Shown: piece by piece, positions 1 to 10,314 of the stretch
Layout of the letters: each line of letters opens with the position of its first letter
How positions within the stretch are numbered: the first letter of the stretch is position 1
Assembly (NCBI GenBank): GCA_037178675.1
Contig: JAYMGJ010000075.1
Span: forward strand, 57,586-121,585
Source: Scleroderma bovista
Lineage: Eukaryota; Basidiomycota; Agaricomycetes; Boletales; Sclerodermataceae
Direction of reading: 5' to 3'
DNA length: 64,000 nucleotides
Notes under the pieces: generated by a model
The model's database searches: none
Seen by the model: only the letters and a program-made list of their open reading frames with translations
What the model was told of the DNA's origin: nothing
Translations under genes and position numbers: made by a program

Positions 1-55
1 ACCCACAAAGTAAGTTTTATTGTACTACTATTTACATGCCAAACACTAACACTTT

Positions 56-108
56 GGGACTTAGAGAAAATTGGAATATGTGATACGTTCAAATTTTCTC
101 TAAGTCCC
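56..108. repeat. Perfect 17-bp inverted repeat (hairpin)
   Basis: Positions 56-72 (GGGACTTAGAGAAAATT) are exactly reverse-complementary to 92-108, with a 19-base loop. It could be one end of a small foldback element or a transcribed hairpin. No coding potential is visible nearby. Confidence 0.75.
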
Positions 109-120
109 CACCACCTCTGT

Positions 121-475
121 TGATGACATGACCACCATTACACCACCTCTACCACCCCACCACCTGTGTCAACAATACAACTACCACCAGCATGACATGG
201 CCACCACCACCACCACCTTGACACGAACCAATGCAACCACCACCAGCATTATTGATGACGTGGCCACCACCACCCCACAACCAGCATCAATGGTGACACA
301 ACCACAACCAGGACCACAACCATGACCACAACCACAACCATGATCATGACCAGGACCAGGACCATGACCACAACCAGGACCACAACCATGACCACAACCA
401 GGACCACAACCACAACCCAACCAGGACCACAACCACAACCACAACCATGACCAGGACCACAACCAAGACCACGAC
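121..475. repeat. C/A-rich minisatellite (CCACAACCA / CCAGGACCA units)
   Basis: Imperfect tandem units of 6-12 bases such as ACCACA and CCAGGACCACAA cover this stretch. The + strand is almost free of G outside GG in the AGGACC units. All frames are open only because the unit lacks stops; the W/V- and G/C-rich translations are low complexity, so no gene is called here. Positions 476-683 hold no feature I can support. Confidence 0.8.
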
Positions 476-683
476 TGTATATGTTGCTAATGTTGCTATA
501 TTGCATAGTGCACTATAGATAAGTGCAATTATTGCACTTTGTGTGACAAAGGGCAATAATAGTGGTATATATATTGATATTACCAGTTTTTCCTGATGGC
601 AGGTGTCCAGTTTCTGACCTGTACAGATGCTTTTGCATAGTTGAAGCTAATACATGGGAAAAGAATTTCATCAGTTGTTATGA

Positions 684-887
684 AGGTTTCACCTGGGATG
701 TCACACATTCATTTTGACATTCACAGAAGAGATATGTGCTATGGTTGCCTTCAATGTGCTAGAGAATGGCATTATTGTAGCTGCTGAGGTCACTGTAGTG
801 GGGCCTGTGCAGCAACATGAGGATGAAACAAACCTGATGATGGGTGACTTTGATGTGTTGGAGGTGGGGATAGACAAAATGCATTGA
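684..887 (+). pseudogene. Coding relic of unknown family
   Basis: The frame reading ...TEEICAMVAFNVLENG... to ...DFDVLEVGIDKMH is open for about 67 codons, ends in TGA and looks like real protein in composition. It has no credible ATG and I do not recognise the family. It lies downstream of the hAT relic on the opposite strand and may belong to the same or another decayed element. Positions 888-1213 contain nothing I can support. Confidence 0.2.
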
Positions 888-1213
888 TGACATCTGTGTG
901 TGAAACATATCGTCAGCACTGCTGATCAGGCCTAAGCAAAGATGCACACAGTTGGCTCTGGCATTAATTGTTATGTGAAAGGTATGAATGAAAATACATG
1001 TGAGACAAGTGGTGAAAGATGTGACGACTGAAGACATCATTGACATGTGATGCAGAAATCAAGCAATAAGAACGGCTGCACAGAGAGAGGCAGACAAAAC
1101 ATAGTCAAAGAAAAGAGGGACATACACTTTAATATACGAGTCATATGAGTAATCATAGTGAACTATAGACAGGATGTACTACTGATCTGCAGTAGAGTAG
1201 TATGTGAATAGAG

Positions 1214-1981
1214 TCAGAAAACTTCAGGTACTTCTGTGAGTTCATCCCCTTCCTCATCGCCAATGAAGTATATAATATCATTGAGTGCTCCCTGTAGACC
1301 CACACGATCTGCACTGAGGTTTGCCTCAACAATTGTGGCAAGTATATCATCATCGGCAATGTCGACCATCATGTCTGCCTGTGAGGTAGACCATCCTTTC
1401 GTGAAATTCAATCGTTCTTTTTTGAAGAAGAACTTGAGCATTTGCAATGCTTCCATTAGGATGGGACTAATCTGGTTGCGTCTTTTGGTCATTGTTTCAG
1501 CTGAAGACAAAAAGACACATTCACATGGAACTGCCAATGCTTGAATTGGCAAGTAATCCATTGTGATACAGTAAAGTGTTGGATATGTTGACTTAGACAC
1601 CTGAGAAACCCACCAATGAGCTTGTCAGGTCATGTACAAGGAACAAAAGTCTAATCTGACTTACCATGCAGAATGAAAGTGGGTCTGTTCCTTTGGGGGA
1701 ACAGGATGCAGTAGCATAGGATGTGAGTTCTTGTTCAATGGTCTGCTCATTGTTTGCTGGCCATTGTGTATGCATAGTAGGTAGGCGGTATTGTGCTGCG
1801 AGTTTGGTGGAGGCAGTGGCTTGGCAGTTAGCAGGTCGGGTGTTTGGGGGCTGTTGTGGTTGATTCAGTTCAGGTGAACCAGATTGGGGCCTTGCTAGCC
1901 TTCTATGCTCGGTCATCTGGAGTTGAAAGTGGAAAGATAAGCAATAGATAATGACATAGTAAATCAAACTTACCAGCTTTA
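1214..1981 (-). pseudogene. hAT transposase, C-terminal part with two introns
   Basis: Exons are readable at 1974-1981 (fragment), 1665-1916 and 1214-1600. They are separated by GT-AG introns at 1917-1973 (57 nt) and 1601-1664 (64 nt), and the frame is continuous across the second junction. The last exon has the hAT C-terminal dimerisation signature: YPTLY, then MDYLPIQALAVPCE, then VFLSSAET, then RRNQISP. This domain normally pairs transposase subunits in cut-and-paste transposition. The usual Arg in PCERVF is Cys here (CGC to TGC). Everything upstream was lost where the copia A LTR begins at 1982. The stop follows an acidic tail (GDEEGDELTEVPEVF). Confidence 0.8.
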
Positions 1982-2249
1982 TGTTGAAGTCGCACGTGCA
2001 CCCGGCGTAAACCGTTGACAAAGTGTGCACAAGACTGCGACCCATATTAGTGTAGACTTAGTAATAGTCCTCTTTAGAGTAGATGTTGCATGTCACACGT
2101 CACACTATTTGTTGTATATAAACAGCATACATCAATTATATAATATAACAGCTCTTAACCAGCTACTGCTACCATCTCTGTTTGTGCACTCCACCCAACA
2201 GGTGAGTTGGAGTAGCAGTTCCTCTATGTATATAGGTATTGCTTCAACA
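1982..2249 (+). repeat. Copia A 5' LTR (268 bp)
   Basis: It begins TGTTGAAG and ends CTTCAACA, an 8-bp terminal inverted repeat. Compared with the 3' LTR it lacks a 16-bp segment after CACACGTCAC. A TATATAA promoter element lies near 2116 and 2138. Confidence 0.9.
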
Positions 2250-2270
2250 GGTTATGAGCCCTGTGAGCGC
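2250..2270 (+). promoter_or_regulatory. Primer binding site matching the anticodon arm of initiator tRNA-Met
   Basis: Immediately after the LTR, GGTTATGAGCCCTG is the reverse complement of CAGGGCTCATAACC, the anticodon arm and loop of eukaryotic initiator tRNA-Met (CAT anticodon). Drosophila copia and relatives prime from a 5' half of this tRNA. The same site is present in copy B (44574-44594). Confidence 0.8.
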
Positions 2271-2345
2271 ACTGTGTGCAGCAATGCACCAGGCAGCGCT
2301 CCAGCTTCCTGAGTGTCACTTTAACTAGCTTGACACTGTGGACCA

Positions 2346-2475
2346 CAGTGAGCTCCTAGCTGAGCCCCTGCACAGCCACAAGGCGAAGTCGGTCAATGAC
2401 TTGCGCCAGACAGTGAGCTCCTAGTTGAGCACCTGTATTGCCCCAGGTGAAGTTTGTTGATGACTTGCACCAACC
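2346..2475 (+). repeat. Two tandem 65-bp units in the copia leader
   Basis: CAGTGAGCTCCTAG recurs at 2346 and 2411 with similar following sequence (TGAGC...AAGT...GTTGATGACTTGC-type). A third, more diverged half-unit follows at about 2475-2510. The leader of copy B (44330-44500) carries the same units. No function is evident. Confidence 0.6.
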
Positions 2476-2632
2476 ATGGCGAACATCATCAATGACTTGT
2501 GCTGGCATGACCTCATCATGAGTTAGCTGTTGACAGAAGTGCTTTCACTAGCACTCAGGTGTTTCTTCTTTTCTTGCTTGTCCATTGTCGCATTCACTTG
2601 CTGACTCTGTTGACTCCCAACAGAACATCACC

Positions 2633-3876
2633 ATGTCCAGTGCTCTCGACAAGATGGTTCCCTGTTCACTGGCTCCAACTGGCAGCAGTGGCACACAGCT
2701 ATGCAGGCCTACCCTTGGGCACAAGGCCAATGGTATGTCTACTTGATGACACAACCTGCTGATGGTCACGATGACCAAAAGGAATGGGACAACAACACCA
2801 AGAGAGTGCTCGGTAATATCACCTTGTGCCTTTCCCCCTTGATCCAGGTTGCTGTCTCGGATCTCAACAGCATTAAGGATGTCTGGGATCACCTCAAGAA
2901 GAACTTCAGCACCCCCAGTATTGGTTCTGCCTATGCTGAGCTTAGCAAGCTCCTTTCGACTACCATTCCCACTGGCTCCCATCCTGCCCCGGCCATCACC
3001 AAGGTGCTTGGCCACTTCGCTTATCTCAAGGACGCTGGCTTCGAATTCCCTGCCCCTGTGCAGGCAATGATTATTCTCTGCAAGCTCCCTCCTACTATGG
3101 AGGTTGTAGCTCAAATTCTTAGCCAAACATCACCTGACAAGATCAAGAATCTCAAGCCCGATGGGATCGTCAAGGCCGCTATGCTCTCCTTTGAGCAGAA
3201 AGGCACCTCTTCCCATGGCAGTGGTAAGGGCCCCCAGGCCAACAAGCTTAGCACTGTGAAGCACAAGCCGGCTGACCCAAAATTCGCCCAGCAGCAGCAG
3301 TAGCAAGGCAGGTCCAATGGCGGTACAAGTGGAAACGCTCCTGCCCAAGGACAGGGTGGCCGCACTCGCCGTGGCAGCAAGAAGGCTCACACTTGTCATG
3401 AAAATGCCCAACAAGCCGCCTTCGCCACATATGTCCACTACGATGGACCAGAGCCCACCGTCGACCCTTGTGCCTTGGCTCACACTCCCGGTGCTGCCCA
3501 CTACGGCCCCCCTGCATTTGATAATACTATTTGGGCCTTCGACTTGGCACACCGTCTGGGGGTAGAGCACTCCTGCCAGACCATCCACACCCTCGACCAA
3601 GTCATGTCGATGGCTAGTGTGAACCTGGACCAGCCTGAGGCTGGTCCCTCCTCGCTGAAGCACCCTTGTCTTGAGGAGCACATCACCATGTATGAGGAGG
3701 ATGCCATCTCCCTAGGGGATGATGAACCCTTTTCCCACAAACTGTTCGCTGATGATGGGTTCAATGAGATTGATGCGATGGGTCCTTGACTGCTACAACG
3801 TGACATTGATGGCGATGGGCGTGGAGGCCAGCCTCTTCAGGCAAGTACCTTCTGCATGCATGCTGACTGACACTGA
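2633..3876 (+). pseudogene. Copia A Gag (UBN2-like), frameshifted
   Basis: The ATG at 2633 starts MSSALDKMV; near 2662 one base is missing relative to copy B, so the long open part starts at 2701. The body matches copia Gag of the UBN2 type: DQKEWDNN, then VWDHLKKNF, then AYAELSKLL, then FAYLKDAGFEF. It would form the virus-like particle in the cytoplasm. It is interrupted by TAG at 3301-3303 within a Gln run and by one extra base near 3783. No clear CCHC knuckle is visible. The frame leads directly toward the protease region, interrupted by a solo LTR. Confidence 0.8.
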
Positions 3877-3881
3877 CATGC

Positions 3882-4505
3882 TGTCACGACCGTGACATCC
3901 GATCACCCTGTACCCTATTGTCCGATCGCGTCCACACATTCGCCGTCCGTTTATTGTATGTACTCCCTTTTCCGTTTCTCTCTATCTGTCCTGTATCGCC
4001 ACCGATCGGTGAGCGTGTTGCCCGTTCTGTCTCCCTGTACGATTACCTAATATATTTCCTTTCTTGTTTCCGGTTACTATACGTTCCTGTCCCGTTGCAT
4101 TACTAATACGATACTCATCGGTAATCCGGTTATCGCACTTACCGTACTTACTCAGTGCGCAGCACGACTGCGCTCATCATTCGTCGGTAATCCCGACTTC
4201 CCGTACATCGCCTCATCCGTTCCACTCAGTATAAATACCTAGATACTCGGTCTGTTTTAGTTTCAGTTCAAATATCGAATAAGATACTTCTCATCTGTTC
4301 TCCCTTCGCACTCTCCGTCTCTGTCTCGTGCAAGCACTCGGTCGTGGACCGTTTACCCTCGGACTCTCCGTCAGACCCTCGGTCGGCCTTCCTATTACTC
4401 GGGAAGCGCGACTACACTACGTAGCATCTCGGTCTTACCGCTAGACCAACCCCTGACCCCCTGACCCCTCGTAGAGATCAGATCGGTGAAGAACCGGTCT
4501 TGACA
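3882..4505 (+). mobile_element. Solo LTR of a gypsy/chromovirus family (624 bp)
   Basis: It starts TGTCACGACC, ends GGTCTTGACA, and is flanked by CATGC (3877-3881) and CACGC (4506-4510), a 5-bp target duplication with one CpG transition. The copia B homologue is uninterrupted here, proving insertion. A TATAAATA box lies near 4230. Its last bases resemble those of the longer solo LTRs at 36007 and 42079. Confidence 0.9.
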
Positions 4506-4510
4506 CACGC

Positions 4511-7500
4511 TCCCTTTACATGTGCGCTTTATGCCAGCACTGTATATAGTGAGCAGTAACTACAATTTGTCATGTCGTGTCTCGAGTAATGCATATATTT
4601 GTTCATGTTTGAATAATGCACGCTGTGCTGGCTGTAAGGGAAAGATGGTTGACGATAGCGAACTATCTGGTGCTTTCTGGCTACTAGACTCTGGTGCATC
4701 ACACCTCTTTACCAGTGACATACATGATTTCGCCTCCTACAACGTGCTAAAACGAGCGCACTACACCAAAATGGCAAACAGTGTAGCACTAATTGCTGGT
4801 ATTGGCACAGTATTACTCCAGTGCCTAGACCACAACTCTGGGGATGAGAAAGTAATCACACTCACCCAAGTGCTCCATATGCCAGGTGCTACTGCACACC
4901 TCATTTCTATGGGCAAAATGCTCCAGTGTAACTACAAAGTCACTGGTGATAAGCGAGGCATCAGCCTCACCTACAAAGCTGAACGCCTATGGTTTGGGCC
5001 AGACCCAGAAGACAATCGCAACATCATTTTCGGCATTAGATCTATCCTGATAATTAGATCTAACTACATCACCTCCGTGAGCAAAGTCGATTACAACATT
5101 ATGCACCGGAGCTTCGGGCACCCCTCAAAGGAAGTACTCCAATGTGCGCAAAAGCATATGCAGCACTTTCCAGAGATCCACTTTCCAACTGAGGACTGTG
5201 TTTGCCCTGGATGTGCTCTTGGCAAGATGCCCAATTGAGCTTTCCCAGAGAATGAAAGACGTGCTTCCAAGCCCTTTGAGCTGGTGCACTCTGACCTGAA
5301 ATCCTTCCCGGTTACGTCGTACCGGAAGTTTAAATATGTTATCACCTTCTACGATGACTATACTTCTCATGCCTGGACTATGCCTCTTCGCTCCAAAGCT
5401 GCAGCGATTACGGCTGCCAAAGATTTCCTTGAAATGGTGCGCGTCCAACATGATATGCACGTCATTGGATGGATGTCCGATGCTGGTGGAGAGTATAAAT
5501 CCGATCTGTTTGATTGAGCACTCCTTGAGAAAGGAATTAAAATATATCAAAGTGCTCCAAGAACCCCCATGCAGAATGGCCGCGCCAAGCATTTAGGGTG
5601 CACTCTCATGGATAAAGCTGAGTCTATGCGGCATCAAGCCTGCATCCCTGACTCCTGGTGGGAATTTGTGTTCACTCACGCAACTCACCTTTACAACCAT
5701 ACCCCGGTAGCTCGCCTGCAATGGCACACCCCCCATGAAATGCTTAAGGGGGAGATGCCTAACATCGACCACCTATGTGTGTTTGGCTGTGGAGCATTTG
5801 TATACCTCCCAGCAACGGCTAGAGCAAATAAGATGGCTCCCAAGTCGGAGCTTATGACTTATGTCAGTGTTGCCCCTGGCAATGAGTGCAACTTTTTGTT
5901 CATGCGCTCCACCAATGCAGTGTTTACCGCTGCTCACACCGTCTTTGACGAGCGTCACTTCCCTCGCTGCCCCAAAAACAGGCGCAAACCTCTCGAGAAC
6001 CCTTTTGGAAGGGCAAATCCAAAACAAGCCACTGATCGACCAGGAAATTCCCCTGATGATACCGACAGTGATGATGATGTGGAACATGACCATGGCTACC
6101 CACATCCCCAAGCGCAGGATGACAATCCAAAGTGCGAGGAACCCGAGGCTCCTGAGGAAGAGCCTAATCAAATAAATCCTCCCCGTACGCCATCTCCAGT
6201 GCCTCCACCGGCACTGAGAATGCCTTCACCGGCAAGAAACCCACCACCTCTGGCACCACAGCGCCCTGGCCGAGCTGAATGCTGCCAGAATGCGCCGCAA
6301 CCTCCTGCAGTTAATATACCTGCCCACCCCCAACGTGAACGTAGAGCACCTTTGCGCCCCAGTAACGTGTATGGTGAGCGGTGACATCCCATTGAGCAAC
6401 TCCGGGACATCGAAAGTGCCTCTCGATGGCGAGAAACAGTGGGTGAGGCCCCTAGGCCCCCACAACCAGACACACCAGACCATATCCCTGGTGGTTTCCC
6501 TGACACCTCTGCAACACCCAGTGAGGAAGATGTGCAAAAGATGTGCGAGGAAGGGGGAGCAAACCTAGTCCGATATCTGATGGGCAAAGCCCTTGAAACC
6601 CGCGAGCCTCAATATGAGAGCGTCTGCAACTGGTCCTACAAGGACATTGCTCGCTTACCCCAAGCTGAGCAGAAATTCTGGTGACTTGCTTGCCAAGAAG
6701 AGCTCGACATGCTGTGAAAGCGCAAAGTCTTTGAGCTAGTTGACCGTCCCCAAGACCGGAAGGTCATTAAGAACCAATGGGTCTTCGATGTGAAGTCAGA
6801 TGGCCGCAAGAAAGCCCGCTTAGTAGCAAAGGGCTTCTCCCAGGTTGAGGGATTAGATTTCGACCAGGTCTTCTCACCAGTCATGCGCTTTGAAACAGTG
6901 CGCCTCATGCTTGCACTTGCCGCACTTGAGAATTGGTATATTACTGGACTCGACGTTCGGAGCGCCTACTTGTATGGCAAGCTCGACAAAGAGATCTACA
7001 TGGAACAACCCAAAGGGTTTGCAGTTCCTGGGCAAGAGTGCAAAGTGCTCCGCCTCTGGCATGCCCTCTATGGCCTCAAACAGGCCAGCCTAGCTTGCTG
7101 GCACACACTCGATGAGTCTCTCAAGGAACTTGGGTTTGAGTGCCTTAAGTCTGAAGCAGGCATCTTCTTCTACAAAAAGAAAGGCACCAACATCGTCATT
7201 GGTATTATCTACATTGACGACGCACTATTCTGCGGCCCTAACAAGGCTGTTGTTGATGCCATCAAAGCACAGTTCATGCGCAAATGGGAGTGCAGAGACC
7301 TTGGAGAACCTAAGGAGTTCCTCCACATGTGAATCACTCGCAAAGGTCGCGCTATCCACTTGGACCAATGCACGTACCTACAAAAGGTTGTCAAACCCTG
7401 CGGCATGCTCAATGCAAAGTCCGCAAACACCCCACTGCCGGCTGGCTACTATGCCGCCAAAAATACAGAGCCTGTTGATGCAGAACTCTGCTCCCGTTTC

Positions 7501-7589
7501 CAGACGGTTGTTGGGTCCCTCCTGTATCTTATGTTAGGCACCAGGCCTGACATTGCCTTTGCAGTCATGCATCTCTCGCGCCATGCCGC
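4511..7589 (+). pseudogene. Copia A PR-integrase-RT polyprotein, six TGA stops and no RNase H
   Basis: One frame runs through the whole segment, broken only by TGA at 5236, 5515, 6382, 6682, 6715 and 7330. Order: aspartic protease (LLDSGAS, Asp at 4687), GAG-pre-integrase (MHRSFGHPS), integrase (HSDLKSF; DAGGEYKS; then QNGRAKHLG), a proline-rich linker, and RT (WVFDVKSDG; SAYLYGKLDKEIYMEQP; YGLKQAS; YIDDALFCG). The integrase has Lys where the catalytic Glu is expected. The frame enters the 3' LTR right after IAFAVMHLSRHAA, so the RNase H domain is absent. Confidence 0.85.
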
Positions 7590-7873
7590 TGTTGAAGTTG
7601 CACATGCACCCGGCGTAAACCGTTGACGAAGTGCGCACAAGACTGCGACCCATATTAGTGTAGACTTAGTAATAGTCCTCTTTAGAGTAGATGTTACATG
7701 TCACACGTCACGCGTCACAGTCACCACACTATTTGTTGTATATAAACAGCGGACATCGCTTATATAATATAACAGCTCTTGACCAGCTACCACTACCATC
7801 TAAGGTTGTGCACTCCACCCAACAGGTGAGTTGCAGTTGCAGTTCCTCTACGTATATAGGTATTGCTTCAACA
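7590..7873 (+). repeat. Copia A 3' LTR (284 bp)
   Basis: It begins TGTTGAAG and ends CTTCAACA and matches the 5' LTR apart from scattered transitions and an extra 16 bp (GCGTCACAGTCACCAC). No polypurine tract precedes it, because it directly abuts RT coding sequence; this supports a deletion or recombination. Confidence 0.85.
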
Positions 7874-7909
7874 GTAGTATATGTACTAAGGACAAGCAGG
7901 CAGCAAGGA

Positions 7910-9406
7910 TCAGAAATTAAATGTGCAACCAGACTTCCATGGGTTAGCAAGAGACTCATCAACAGTGAAGGAACCTGATGGTGGGGGGTTGATGGCCTGA
8001 GTGTTGATTGGAGTTGAGGGGGCAGTAACCATCTGTGGCTCAGGTGATGAGGCCATGGGAGCATCTGAAGGACCAGAGGGTCCCTCTGTAAGATCAATCA
8101 TAGTAGAAGATTCAACCTGGTGTGCAATAACAGGAGTGTCGCTGGTTTCTATTATGGTTGTTAGAGGGTATACCAGCAATGATATATGGCTGAATACAGG
8201 GGGACTTACTAGCAATACATATTCATTTTGGATGATGAGCTGCAATGAAATCATCCAGAGAATCAGCCTCGCTATCTGACCCAGCTCTTCTGGATGCAAA
8301 ATAAGCTATATCAGAGTCAGATGAGGAGTTGGCAGCATTTCTTGTCCCCTTTCCTTTGCTTGTTGATCGAGTCCATTCCTCTACTACCCTATGTGGAATC
8401 ACATCTCATGTCACTAGTATATATATTAGCACAGATGAAGCAAGTGGATGTAGTAGCATACCAAATATAAGCTCAGCCTTGTCTCTGGCAGGCCTCTTTC
8501 CAGCCTTGACTTTCTCGAAGACAACCTCACCAGTGGGAAAATTGACACCACTAACAACAGCGATCTCCTTGTGGCTTCTGAGGCAGAGAAGATAAGGAGG
8601 AAGATACTTGAAGCGACAGTCCTGTGAGCTCTCATAGTCCTTATTGATCACCTTATCATAGATGAGCAGGAGTAGAAAAAAAGCTAGCAAATGTGCACAT
8701 ACCTTGGGGCACCGATCAAAATATGAAAACAGTCTAGGAAATAAAGTACGAAGTTCTGCATCCAACCTAAAAAAATCCCACTCCCTGTCAAACTCAAAAT
8801 AGTTGTGAAAGTCTGATTGAGCAAGGCTAACAGCCTCTAGCCTGCTGAGCTCAGCACTTGTGAGACCTTTGGAACAACAAGGGATGGGAAACAGATGCTT
8901 GAGACTGGGCTTGCTGATGTCCATATCATCAGGCTATAGTAGGTAAATAGATTAACTGTAACAATAGTTATTTAGGATGATGGCTCACCTTGTCAGTACC
9001 ATCAGGGAGAAAGACAATGCGAGAAATGAAGAAGGTCAAAATCTTTGCTTGACCATGTTTGCTCTATATGACACAGATTAGACTAGTTATTAGATAGAAT
9101 GTCATATAGTACCTGGTTTTTGAAAGCACCACCACTGGCTATTTGTCCACCCATTGACTTTGATGACCTCGCCTTTCCTCTGAGACCCTTGTTGGCCTCA
9201 AGATTAGCCTGCCTATATGAGGCAAATAAGGGAGTGGACGAAGACTGAGAGAGAGGTGGGTGAGTGCTAGATGAAGCTGAGGATTTGGAGAGCATTGTTC
9301 TCAAGACAGAGTCAACAATGAATGACGAGGACTGGGCTTGAGAGGCAGGAATGTCTTCATCCTCTGAAGAAGACATGACTCTTTTCCTCTTTAGCTGCCT
9401 GCCCAT
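7910..9406 (-). CDS. Six-exon gene of unknown family with one in-frame TGA
   Basis: Proposed model: complement of exons 7910-8148, 8210-8404, 8462-8651, 8703-8933, 8989-9063 and 9113-9406. All five introns are GT-AG and 48-61 nt long. Exon lengths total 1224 nt, exactly 408 codons. The ATG at 9406 has a strong context (GCCATGGG). The protein begins MGRQLKRKRV, with an acidic Ser-rich stretch, then a folded-looking middle (FHNYFEFDREWDFFRLDAEL; FKYLPPYLLCLRSHKEIAVV; GVNFPTGEVVFEKV) and an acidic Ser/Pro tail. A TGA at 8223-8225 sits in exon 5. Either the protein ends there (323 aa, four introns) or this is a CGA-to-TGA nonsense mutation, as elsewhere in the window. I do not recognise the family. 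Confidence 0.65.
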
Positions 9407-9670
9407 GGCTAAATGTCCAAACAAGTGTGTATTAAGGAGAGATGATATTTAAAATGAATGAAAGGAACATGGTTCAGAGTCATGATGAAGCACAAAGACA
9501 CAAAAAAGACAGTGGCATAGCATTACAAATCATTTTCACACAGGTCATCCTGCTAGCAGATTCAATGTGTATCGTACTTCAACTAGTCAAACAGTGTTTA
9601 TAAATACAGCCTAGTTAACTAAAGCCATAGTGTAATTAAGAACCTCAAGTGCTTGACACCATTTCACTGC

Positions 9671-10314
9671 TCAGGGATACCAGAGGAAATGTGGGAGTTC
9701 AATCACAAGCTCCTTTTGCACTCGTCGCTTAGAAAGAATGGCTTCCATTTCGGAATATCCTTCATCATCCCACTCCTCCTCTCTTATACCTAATCCTGAA
9801 GGTATATGACCAAGTCCCTGGACCTTGTCCAATGCTTGCTTGAAAACAATTTCCAAGCCCTGGTGATTGAATGGATTGGTTTGCTTGGGAACATTGGCAG
9901 GTTCATGCAGAAACTGTGGGGCCTGTTCTTCTGCAATTCAGGAGGTAAGGTCTGCATGGTGACCACTGGTTACTGCTTCATCATCCTCTACTTCCTCTCA
10001 TTCTTTGTCACTGTCCTGCTCATCTGAGTTAGTCTCACTATGGGTCTGCTCCTGTTGGCTGGCAATCCTAGAACCATAATAGTGGTTCATGACTTCAGGA
10101 TGAATGGTTAGGTCATTGTTGACATAAAGGCCATGCTCAAGCTGTCCAATAAATCTCATATCTTAGTACTGATCCTAGATTAGCTTTACTTATATTATAG
10201 AATTGCAACACCTACATTAGGGCTTTGATCATGCCCTTCTCCAGAAATAGGATGAGCATTCCATTCCTCACAAAATGCTGCACAGTCAGCATTGATCTCT
10301 GAGAGAAAAAGATA
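9671..10314 (-). pseudogene. Relic resembling the C-terminus of a basidiomycete integrase-core protein
   Basis: Minus-strand segments read INADCAAFCEEWNAHPISGEG (10312-10220), then after a probable intron RFIGQLEHGLYVNND and EVMNHYYG, then an acidic stretch with TGA stops near 10010 and 9960, then FHLWYP-type end (ELPHFLWYP) at 9671. The Asn-x-Asp...Trp-Asn-x-His pattern recalls integrase-core hypothetical proteins common in Agaricomycetes, but this is from memory. The region between 9407 and 9670 contains nothing I can support. Confidence 0.35.

Larger units (their letters stand above)
1982..7873 (+). mobile_element. Ty1/copia retrotransposon A, nearly complete but decayed
   Basis: Order is 5' LTR, primer site, gag, PR-IN-RT, 3' LTR. 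LTR ends are TGTTGAAG and CTTCAACA. The element broke a hAT gene on its left. Left flank CTTTA and right flank GTAGT do not match, so there is no target duplication, and the RNase H region before the 3' LTR is missing. The right end is therefore probably rearranged. A solo LTR sits at 3882-4505. Copy B at 40837-44869 is the same family. Confidence 0.9.

Noticed and set aside
181..556. Long Trp/Val- and Gly/Cys-rich open frames on the minus strand
   Set aside because: They are translations of the C/A minisatellite, open only because the unit lacks stops.
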